Source of the DNA: an uncultured Chryseobacterium sp. | GTDB taxonomy: Bacteria; Bacteroidota; Bacteroidia; Flavobacteriales; Weeksellaceae | NCBI GenBank assembly: GCA_913778085.1 | Contig: CAJYXJ010000064.1 | Span: 1 to 64,000 of the forward strand | Direction of reading: 5' to 3' | DNA length: 64,000 nt | Part shown: positions 25,771 through 32,449 of the stretch, piece by piece | Layout of the letters: each line of letters opens with the position of its first letter | How positions within the stretch are numbered: the stretch's first letter is position 1 | The notes under the pieces: generated by a model | Databases searched by the model: none | Told to the model about the DNA's origin: nothing | Seen by the model: only the letters and a program-made list of their open reading frames with translations | Position numbers and translations under genes: made by a program

Positions 25771-25842
25771 GGCCCGTTCGTCTATCGGTTAGGACCTCAG
25801 ATTTTCATTCTGGTAAGAGGGGTTCGATTCCCCTACGGGCTA
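25771..25842 (+). tRNA. tRNA-Glu (UUC), copy 3
   Basis: Identical 72-base copy of the preceding tRNA-Glu, 95 bases downstream, again without an encoded CCA, and followed at once by a strong terminator. The two copies and rpsT could form one transcript. Confidence 0.95.
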
Positions 25843-25845
25843 CTT

Positions 25846-25878
25846 AAAAAGAGATTCATTTTTGAATCTCTTTTTTTT
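25846..25878 (+). terminator. Terminator of the rpsT/tRNA-Glu transcript
   Basis: AAAAAGAGATTCA pairs with TGAATCTCTTTTT and is followed by more T: a long, clean Rho-independent terminator. Confidence 0.9.
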
Positions 25879-25899
25879 GTTCTATCCTTCATTAAAAGA

Positions 25900-26060
25900 T
25901 AACGCTTTTTTTAAAAGCTTCATCCGGCTCTCCGCTATTACTCCTCGAGCCGCCACACTCCAATCCGCTCCACCGCTAACCCCAGCCGCACATCAACCCA
26001 CTAACTTCGCTGTGGGTAACCACTGCGATCCAGGCTACGGTATAAGACTTTTTACAAACG
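25900..26060. other. GC-rich non-coding block of unknown nature
   Basis: This stretch is visibly GC-richer than its surroundings and has repeated CTCCGCT/ATCCGCTCC-type words and a CCCAC...GTGGG hairpin (near 25997-26017). No frame here reads as a believable protein, and no RNA family is recognised. It could be the remains of an interspersed intergenic element. Confidence 0.4.
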
Positions 26061-26129
26061 GTGACATCCTGACAAAAACTCTGTATGGTTAGAACCTGCC
26101 TGAAACAATTCCTTTACTCACCCTCAAAT

Positions 26130-26159
26130 AAACCCTCAGGCTTTTAAACCTGAAGGTTT
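26130..26159 (-). terminator. Terminator of the MbnP-MbnH-barrel operon
   Basis: AAACCCTCAGG and CCTGAAGGTTT form an 11-bp stem with one mismatch over an 8-base loop, 22 bases after the last stop of the reverse-strand operon. The following tract on the reverse strand is moderately T-rich. Confidence 0.65.
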
Positions 26160-26181
26160 GAAATATAAAACGGAACTATGG

Positions 26182-27126
26182 CTAAATCCCGACATTCAGA
26201 AAAATACTGAAGCGGGACTTCGCTTCAATATCTCCTCCGGTCAGATGAGAATACACCGGAAGCATCACTTCACTTCCCAGGCTGAATCTTTTATAAGCAG
26301 TCTCGAAACCTACCTTTCCGTATAGGGCATTTCCGGCTGTATCCGGCAAAGCTTCGTTAAACTGCCTGTTCCGGCCATACACTTCTCCCTGCAGTCCTAC
26401 TTTTGGAGAAAAGATCATTTTTCCTGCGCCGGAAATCTGATAGAATCCCGTAGCTGCATAATTCCATTGGTCTCCGAAGCGGTAGTATTTCCGGTTTTGG
26501 GTTTTTATCGTGTAATCCGTATTCAGGAGAAATGCCGTCCTGTTTTTCCGGAACTGATAATTCAAAGCCATCTGATAATCCCAGCTTCCGGTACCCAGCT
26601 GAAAGCTCGGATTGACTCCCGAAATGCCTTTTTCATTAAATTTTCCTAAAGGGATTTTTATTCCGATACCGCCATTAAGCTGATGGATCCTGTCATCTGA
26701 AGTCAACAGCCTGTAAATTCCCATCAGACTTGCGTCGCCGACACCACTGATGCGGATGGTGCCCGGCAATGTCTGCTTCTCATGGAAATGAAACGGAAGG
26801 CTTGCATAGATGCTCAGCTTTTCAGTAACCGGAACCTTTGCCCAAATCTGGACGGTATTGAAATACTGATCCTGCGTCAGATCTTTTACGAACAGGTTTT
26901 CTTTGGCCTTGTAATGCTGGGCAAAATACTTAACCCCGATAAACTGAGGATTTAATAAAGACTCAAAACCTGAAGACCCATTCCCCGCCGCACAGCCACA
27001 AGCATCACAATCATCCGCAATAATTGAAGTTAATTCTTTTGAAACGGATACACTGTCCCCCATTATTTTAGCCTGGCAGAAAAAGCATCCCGCCAGACTC
27101 ATTGTTAAAAATATCTTTTTCATCAT
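26182..27126 (-). CDS. Outer-membrane beta-barrel protein with N-terminal Cys cluster
   Basis: 314 residues. After a signal peptide (ending near CQAK) the mature N terminus carries an acidic cluster DDCDACGCAAGNGSSG (about residues 38-53), with a CxxCxC arrangement that could bind copper. Then come strands typical of a transporter-like barrel (LPFHFHEKQTLPGTIRISGV; GVNPSFQLGTGSWDYQMALN) and an end SIFLNVGI. It is the third gene after MbnP and MbnH, 3 bases after the stop of the latter. Such barrels are often annotated simply as 'transporter'. A metal-linked role is inferred from the motif and its neighbours. Confidence 0.72.
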   Translation of the reverse strand: MMKKIFLTMSLAGCFFCQAKIMGDSVSVSKELTSIIADDCDACGCAAGNGSSGFESLLNPQFIGVKYFAQHYKAKENLFVKDLTQDQYFNTVQIWAKVPVTEKLSIYASLPFHFHEKQTLPGTIRISGVGDASLMGIYRLLTSDDRIHQLNGGIGIKIPLGKFNEKGISGVNPSFQLGTGSWDYQMALNYQFRKNRTAFLLNTDYTIKTQNRKYYRFGDQWNYAATGFYQISGAGKMIFSPKVGLQGEVYGRNRQFNEALPDTAGNALYGKVGFETAYKRFSLGSEVMLPVYSHLTGGDIEAKSRFSIFLNVGI

Positions 27127-27129
27127 GTT

Positions 27130-28203
27130 TTATTCTGCAAATTTCGGGTTGGTAATAAAATTCTTATCGCTTAAAGTCTTCAGGAAAGCTATAATGTTCT
27201 GTTTTTCCGGACTGGTCATTGAAATGCCGATATGTCCGTTCTGTTTAAGCAACGGATCAAGATTTGGCTGGTTTTCCACATTGTCAGAATAAAAATTCAT
27301 CACAGCCTCCAAACTGTAGAATCTTCCATCGTGCATATAGGGTGCGGTATATTCTACATTTCTTAAGCTGGGGACACGGAATTTCATATTGTCATTCCAA
27401 TCCAGTGTTACCCGATATCTTCCCCTGTCGTCAAACTGTGCATTATAATACATCCCTGTATTCCGAAAACTTTCATCGGTAAACAAATCTCCTGAATGAC
27501 AAGTCGCACATTTATTCTGAAATAAAGCCATCCCCTGGTTTTCTTCAGTAGTAAACACAGCATTTCCTTTTTTCATCCGGTCGTATTTTGAATCTGCTGA
27601 AATCATAGTGGCCATAAACTGAGAGATCGCTTTCAGAATTTTTTCACCGGTAATATTTTCATTCCCAAATGCAGCTTTAAACATCTTCCTATAATTTTCA
27701 TCCGCATTTAATTTGCTTACTGCTTCCGGAAGCGAACTGTCCATCTCAAAATCGGAAGTAATCGGGACCAAAGATCTTTCATCCAGATTATGGCTGACTC
27801 CATCCCAGGTATAATTTTTAAGAAATGCCATATTCTGTATCGGGAGAGCATTCCGGATTCCCAACCGGTCATCTATTCCGTGGCTTACCGTATGACCGTG
27901 ATGGGTAAAAGCATATTCCTGAATATGACAGAATCCGCATGATATGGTATTGTTCCGGGATAATTTTCCTTCATAAAAAAGTTTTTTCCCTAAAGCCACT
28001 CCATTCACTGTAACCGGATTTCCTGTGACATCGAAAGTCATTTCCGGAAACCCCGAAGGTTTTTCCAAATGATACGCTTCATCTTTTGGTAAAGGTTCGA
28101 TAACCTCATCACCTGTGCAGGATATTACTGCAAAAGCTATAAAAAAGAGTAAAATCCAAGGAGCGCCCTTCGCTCTTTGGATTTGTCTGAAAAAATTAAT
28201 CAT
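27130..28203 (-). CDS. Dihaem cytochrome c peroxidase-like protein (MbnH/MauG type)
   Basis: 357 residues. A probable lipoprotein signal (FAVISC, Cys 29) is followed by two c-type haem sites, CGFCH (89-93) and CATCH (232-236), and the MauG/CcpA-type segments HDGRFYSLEAVMNFY and RVPSLRNVEYTAPYMHDG. MbnH enzymes oxidise a Trp in their partner MbnP to a kynurenine that binds copper. Here the MbnP-like gene overlaps its start by 8 bases, strongly supporting that partnership. Classical H2O2-detoxifying peroxidase activity is the alternative. Confidence 0.88.
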   Translation of the reverse strand: MINFFRQIQRAKGAPWILLFFIAFAVISCTGDEVIEPLPKDEAYHLEKPSGFPEMTFDVTGNPVTVNGVALGKKLFYEGKLSRNNTISCGFCHIQEYAFTHHGHTVSHGIDDRLGIRNALPIQNMAFLKNYTWDGVSHNLDERSLVPITSDFEMDSSLPEAVSKLNADENYRKMFKAAFGNENITGEKILKAISQFMATMISADSKYDRMKKGNAVFTTEENQGMALFQNKCATCHSGDLFTDESFRNTGMYYNAQFDDRGRYRVTLDWNDNMKFRVPSLRNVEYTAPYMHDGRFYSLEAVMNFYSDNVENQPNLDPLLKQNGHIGISMTSPEKQNIIAFLKTLSDKNFITNPKFAE

Positions 28204-29020
28204 TGTGAACGTGATCTACTGTAAACATTTTAGAAATATTGTTAGTTACATTGACGAGATGCTGGTTCGATCCCATAGCCATATCGTTGGAGCCATCAAG
28301 CATTAAAGCAGTCTGCCCGCTCAGAAACTGATTAAGATCCGCCAAAATATGAACGGAAGGCGTCATTTCTTTTGAAACTCTTGCCGTCGTTGGAAAATCA
28401 AGCGTAAACTCACGATAGAGATCTGGTGTATTGTTCGCAGAAACGTTGCCCATATTTCCGCAGTGATTCATAAATTCTGAAGTCGCTGAAGAAGTTCCGT
28501 ATGTACCTTCCAGTCTAACGAAGATATATCCTGCAGCCCAGGACCAAGCCATTCCCGCTGTTTTTGCTTTCTGCCAGAAAATTCCCTGCCCGTTTTGTCC
28601 TAAAAGATAGGCCGACTGACTGATTCCTAAGCCTATTCTTATTTTTTTGTAATTCTTTTTAGGAATTTCCTTAAGGTTGATATAATTAATTCCGGCAACC
28701 GCTTCTGCCTGATCTACGATAAATGCACCGTTGTCCGGATCGTTGTGATGATATTTGAATTCTCCTCCATTTTCATCGATTAAAGTAATGTTGCTAACCA
28801 TATATTTCAGGGTAGAAAACTTATGCTTCTGGCCGCTGACAGAAGTTTGTACAGTCTGGTTCAAAACTATATCTCCAAGATTACTGAAGCCGTTTTCAAA
28901 TTTTAACTGAAGAGTTCCCGGAGTAGAATCCGCCTCTTCATCGTCACCGGTTTTGCACGATGAAAGCATAACTGAAGTTAAGACAATAAAGAATAATGAT
29001 AAAAATTTATAAATTTTCAT
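28196..29020 (-). CDS. MbnP family copper-binding lipoprotein
   Basis: 274 residues. The lipobox is VMLSSC (Cys 22). The mature protein shows the MbnP pattern: KHKFSTLKYMVSNITLIDENG, then GMAWSWAAGYIFVRLEG, whose Trp residues are candidates for the MbnH-dependent kynurenine modification. His-containing segments near the C terminus (SVHILADLNQF and TVDHVHND) also occur. MbnP proteins bind extracellular copper. It is the first gene of the MbnP-MbnH-barrel operon. Confidence 0.85.
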   Translation of the reverse strand: MKIYKFLSLFFIVLTSVMLSSCKTGDDEEADSTPGTLQLKFENGFSNLGDIVLNQTVQTSVSGQKHKFSTLKYMVSNITLIDENGGEFKYHHNDPDNGAFIVDQAEAVAGINYINLKEIPKKNYKKIRIGLGISQSAYLLGQNGQGIFWQKAKTAGMAWSWAAGYIFVRLEGTYGTSSATSEFMNHCGNMGNVSANNTPDLYREFTLDFPTTARVSKEMTPSVHILADLNQFLSGQTALMLDGSNDMAMGSNQHLVNVTNNISKMFTVDHVHND

Positions 29021-29219
29021 TGTAGATTTTTTTAAATTAATTTTTTGAATAGAATTTTTATGAATGTCGGGGCATTCCTTTTACAAATCGCAGAAGCATT
29101 CTTTTATAATTCCGAAAATAACCAGCCGGAGCTATAAAATAGGTACATAAGATTTCCTGTTGACATTCCTGGAATGACAACGACACAAAATTTTGCGATT
29201 GAAAAGAATTAAAATTAAC

Positions 29220-29588
29220 TTAAAAAACCGGCGGTCTGAAAACAGGTTTCAGAAACAGAAAGGTATAGGAAGGCCTGTAGAAAAAACAGGAATTTAAAGA
29301 ATGGATATCTTCCTTTCCGGCAATTCTGGAAATGTCAGGCAGAATATATATATCCAGTAATTTCTGTCCTGAATTTTTTGTTTTTTGTAAAGGTGAAGAG
29401 TCTGTATCATTGATTTTTGCAAGTTGCTTGCCGAGATAACATTTCCCGTTACAATGGAGTTCCGGGCTTTTTTTATTGATACATAATACTTCAGAGATGT
29501 AGTTATAATTTACAGCATATTCCACCAGCGGCACCAAAGGTCTGAATACCACAAATAATGTAAGGAATATGCTGCAAATTAAATTCAT
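29220..29588 (-). CDS. Small Cys-motif protein A, paralogue of 31613-31975
   Basis: 122 residues. A short hydrophobic N terminus is followed by RPLVPLVEYAVNYNYI, LCINKK and CNGKCYLGKQLAK. The protein at 31613 shares the frame RPxxPLxxYAVNYxYIxxxLCxN...CxGKCYLxKxLxK and both end in a Phe/Pro-Pro tail (FRPPVF here). The three cysteines are likely extracytoplasmic and could bind a metal. It starts 3 bases after the SOD stop and so shares its transcript. I know no function for the family. Confidence 0.72.
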   Translation of the reverse strand: MNLICSIFLTLFVVFRPLVPLVEYAVNYNYISEVLCINKKSPELHCNGKCYLGKQLAKINDTDSSPLQKTKNSGQKLLDIYILPDISRIAGKEDIHSLNSCFFYRPSYTFLFLKPVFRPPVF

Positions 29589-29591
29589 TGA

Positions 29592-30266
29592 TTATTTCTT
29601 ACTGATCGCTTCCTCGTACCTTCTGCTGATTTCTTTCCAGTTGGTGACATTCCAGATCGCAGCGAGATAATCGGCTCTTTTATTCTGGTATTTCAGATAA
29701 TAGGCATGTTCCCAGACATCAATCCCGAAGATCGGGGTTCCTTTTTCCTCTACGACATCCATTAGTGGATTGTCCTGATTAGGCGTTGAAGAAACAAAAA
29801 GTTTTCCGTTCTTATCAACGGACAGCCACGCCCATCCCGATCCGAAACGGTCGGCTCCGGCTTTTGCCATTTTTTCTTTAAAGGCATCCATGCTTCCGAA
29901 AGCATCATTGATAGCTTTTGCCAGCTTCGCAGAAGGCTGTGTATTTTTCACCGGCGTAAGCACAGTCCAGAATAATTCGTGGTTGTAGTGGCCTCCTGCA
30001 TTATTTCTTACGGCTGCCGGCAGCTTCGATGCATTCGACATAATTTCAAACAGGGTCTGCTTTTCCTGAGGCGTTCCGGCAATGGCTTTATTCAGGTTGG
30101 CGACATAAGCTGCTGCATGTTTGGAATAATGAATTTCCATCGTTTTGGCATCGATGTTTCCTTCCAATGCATCATAAGCGTACGGCAAAGGGGTTTGCTT
30201 GAACTGCGCAAAGGCAAACTGTGCCGCGAATACTGCACTTAAGGCAGCTACTTTCATAATCTTCAT
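29592..30266 (-). CDS. Superoxide dismutase (Mn-type), exported
   Basis: 224 residues. The protein has a signal peptide ([17 protein letters not shown]), unlike the usual cytosolic SOD. Metal ligands are His 46 (MEIHYSKH), His 96 ([10 protein letters not shown]), Asp 183 and His 187 (DVWEHAYYL). GGH with Gly at 91-92 and NQDNPL with Gln 164 are residues seen in manganese rather than iron enzymes. It would remove superoxide outside the cytoplasm. The small Cys-motif gene follows 3 bases downstream, so the two are co-transcribed. Confidence 0.92.
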   Translation of the reverse strand: MKIMKVAALSAVFAAQFAFAQFKQTPLPYAYDALEGNIDAKTMEIHYSKHAAAYVANLNKAIAGTPQEKQTLFEIMSNASKLPAAVRNNAGGHYNHELFWTVLTPVKNTQPSAKLAKAINDAFGSMDAFKEKMAKAGADRFGSGWAWLSVDKNGKLFVSSTPNQDNPLMDVVEEKGTPIFGIDVWEHAYYLKYQNKRADYLAAIWNVTNWKEISRRYEEAISKK

Positions 30267-30526
30267 AACGTTTTGTTTTTTGTGGTTTGTATTTATTTTA
30301 GCAGGAAGATAGGGACTTTAAGTGTATGTAAATTTAAGGTTCCCTTCTTCATCTTATCTGTCTAAGCAAATTTAATGCTTACAAACGGTTTAGTATATAG
30401 TTGAATGTTAAACTAAATTAATTTCCGGTATCCTTTCTTCCACTTTACATTCAAATAATTGCCAATATTGATGATAAGACGTAAGCTCAACCTAAGACTG
30501 ATAAAAATCTTCAGCATCCAGCTTCC

Positions 30527-31207
30527 TTATTTCAAAAGTTTCCTGATATCCTCCACCAACTTTTCATGGTCCGGATGAAATTTCCCGGTGAGTTTGGGCG
30601 TTTTTCCTTCAGGATCTTCATAATTCAATCCTGAATAATATAAGATCGGCATATTGTCTTTGTTATACCGGCATCGGATGTTTCCTTCTTTGTCCACCAA
30701 GGCAATCATCCCGCTGTGGTTAAGGCTTTCGCTTTCGTCTTCTTTGTCTCCGACATAAATATTAAACTGGTCCGCCAGCTTCCCGATGTAATCCCTGTTT
30801 CCGGTAAGAAAATGCCAATTCGGAGATTTCACCCCAATTTGGTCCGCATGTTTTTTCAGGAGCTCCGGCGTGTCATTTTCGGGATCGATGCTGATGGAAA
30901 TAATTCCGAAGTCAGGATCATTGATTTCATCTTCAATGGCCCTCATATTCGTATTCATGACCGGGCAGATCGTTGTACACCTGCTGAAGAAAAACTCTAC
31001 GAGATATACTTTCCCCAGCATATCCTTATCTGTAATTTTTTTGTCGTTCTGATCTGTGAGCCGGAAGGCAGGCACTTTCATCACCGTGTACAGGTTCTTT
31101 TTGAAATAGCTCATCCCGACGCCGATTCCCAGAAAAAGCAATATGATGATCACCAGCGGAATGATGATCTTTTTTTTCGATTGGGCAGGCTTTTTATTTC
31201 TGGACAT
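30527..31207 (-). CDS. SCO1/SenC family copper chaperone-like protein
   Basis: 226 residues. An N-terminal membrane anchor (about 13-32) precedes a thioredoxin-like domain with the copper-binding CTTIC motif (Cys 77 and Cys 81) and a downstream His in LNHSGMIALVD. SCO proteins deliver copper to cytochrome oxidase CuA or act as thiol reductases. The frame is open from 31261, but the ATG at 31207 is preferred because it gives a positive N terminus (MSRNKKPAQSKKK) before the helix. That start overlaps the stop of the YHS lipoprotein gene by 14 bases. Confidence 0.92.
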   Translation of the reverse strand: MSRNKKPAQSKKKIIIPLVIIILLFLGIGVGMSYFKKNLYTVMKVPAFRLTDQNDKKITDKDMLGKVYLVEFFFSRCTTICPVMNTNMRAIEDEINDPDFGIISISIDPENDTPELLKKHADQIGVKSPNWHFLTGNRDYIGKLADQFNIYVGDKEDESESLNHSGMIALVDKEGNIRCRYNKDNMPILYYSGLNYEDPEGKTPKLTGKFHPDHEKLVEDIRKLLK

Positions 31208-31469
31208 ATCGCTCCGGATTCTTTTTGAATTCGTCTTTACAGTAAGTACTGCAAAAACCATACGTTTTATTTTTATAGACTGCCGTATCCTTCATCTCAG
31301 GCTCCGTAGGCATATGGCAGATCGGGTCTGTTGCATTGGCAAATTTCACGGTTTTGACAGTAGATTTTGAAGCACGAACAGATTTCTTATGTTTTACTTT
31401 AGGCGTTTCCTGGGCACAAGCCATCAGAGAAACCGACAGTAATGCCGTTAATATGATTTTTGATTTCAT
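31194..31469 (-). CDS. YHS-domain lipoprotein
   Basis: 91 residues. The signal peptide ends at a lipobox (SLMAC, Cys 18). The mature part is basic, then a YHS domain: DPICHMPTEPEMKDTAVYKNKTYGFCSTYCKDEFKKNPERY (about residues 48-88). It has Cys-x-His-Met and CxxxC-type residues associated with heavy-metal proteins such as CopA and merP-linked factors. It overlaps the SCO gene by 14 bases and should be translated with it. It could hold copper or another soft metal for SCO. Confidence 0.85.
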   Translation of the reverse strand: MKSKIILTALLSVSLMACAQETPKVKHKKSVRASKSTVKTVKFANATDPICHMPTEPEMKDTAVYKNKTYGFCSTYCKDEFKKNPERYVQK

Positions 31470-31612
31470 TTTTATTTAAATTGAAATTAATGATATCGTG
31501 GTAAAAAAATTTAACGTTTAACCGATCCATCGACGGGCCAGACTATAAAAGTATGGAATCCGTACAAAATTTTAAAGGTCAAACTTTGATATAAGATAGA
31601 AAGTACAAGATC

Positions 31613-31975
31613 TTAAACCAAGGGAGGATGGAATACCCTGGCAAAATATTCCGAAGTCTCAGAATCAATATATTCCGGGCTTCTATCTTGGGTAGAAACC
31701 CTAAAAATGTCCTGATCTGAAAAAGAAAGGATCTGATGGGGCAGGAAAACATCAATCCCGGAAAGCTTTATGTTTTGGCTGTTGTTCGACTGCTTTTCTG
31801 TCTTTGACAGTTCTTTTTCGAGGTAACATTTTCCTTTACAGGTTGATTCCGCAATATTCCTGTTTTCGCAAAGGTTTTTCACGATATACTCATAATTCAC
31901 GGCATAATTGATCAGCGGCAATACCGGACGTAATGCAATGGTAAAAATGATGAATATGGAAATGAAAAACTTCAA
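31613..31975 (-). CDS. Small Cys-motif protein B, paralogue of 29220-29588
   Basis: 120 residues. The N terminus is a hydrophobic helix (FISIFIIFTIALRPVLPL) followed by INYAVNYEYI, LCENR and CKGKCYLEKELSK. The C terminus ends FHPPLV, matching the FRPPVF of its paralogue. The three cysteines are in the same order as in the paralogue. It lies between the P-ATPase and the YHS-SCO pair, on the same strand. No known family name is assigned; it is probably extracytoplasmic and metal-related. Confidence 0.68.
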   Translation of the reverse strand: MKFFISIFIIFTIALRPVLPLINYAVNYEYIVKNLCENRNIAESTCKGKCYLEKELSKTEKQSNNSQNIKLSGIDVFLPHQILSFSDQDIFRVSTQDRSPEYIDSETSEYFARVFHPPLV

Positions 31976-32160
31976 CAGATACTTTTATTTTACAAATATA
32001 CCACAGAAAATGGTTTTACGGGCAATTATGATGAAAGTCATTTTTACCGCTTCCCGGAAGTTGGACAATGGTAAAAACCATCGAAGACTAATTAACACAT
32101 AAGAATATGAGATTTAGTAGCCTGTTTTGTATACATTTAAAACTTGTTTTTCATATTCAA

Positions 32161-32359
32161 TCATCTATGAAAATCGGTGCAGCCGTGGGAGATTTTATTT
32201 CCGTAAAAATCAAAACCCAAAATTTCCATGCTTATGGCGAGTACTAAGGCGAGATTCCCTGCGGGAATGACAAACTGAGTGTAAAGTTTTATCCTCCTTA
32301 TGTGTTAAAATACAACGCAATCATCTGTGAAAATTTGTGTCAATCTATGAGAGATTTTA
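32161..32359 (+). repeat. Imperfect direct repeat pair flanking the dispersed repeat
   Basis: TCATCTATGAAAATCGGTGC (32161) and TCATCTGTGAAAATTTGTGT (32321) begin similar 37-39 base units that both end in GAGATTTTA or GGGAGATTTTA. They bracket the 32190-32290 repeat. No gene is visible in 31976-32449 besides this repetitive DNA. Confidence 0.55.
32190..32290 (+). repeat. Dispersed repeat, copy 1
   Basis: About 95 bases match the reverse complement of 36441-36533: a shared AAATCAAAACCCAA, then CCATG, then GAGATTCCC..CGGGAATGACAAACTG. The insides differ by small gaps. The element is non-coding and contains the imperfect palindrome GATTCCC/GGGAAT. It sits in the 474-base gap between the P-ATPase and Cys-motif genes. 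Confidence 0.75.
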
Positions 32360-32449
32360 ACATAGGCATACGTGAACTGTGGTATTATCAATCAGTCTGA
32401 AACAAAGACGGCGTTACTCTCAGCAGCCATAGCCCATCATCCATCCCTA

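Noticed and set aside
25604-25842. Identical tRNA copies as a CRISPR-like or attachment-site duplication
   Set aside because: Both units fold as full tRNA-Glu with normal flanks; there is no integrase gene and only two units. A simple gene duplication explains them.
25862-26092. Open frame of 76 codons across the GC-rich block
   Set aside because: It starts in the tRNA terminator, has no signal or motif and odd composition, and lies in DNA that looks repetitive rather than coding.
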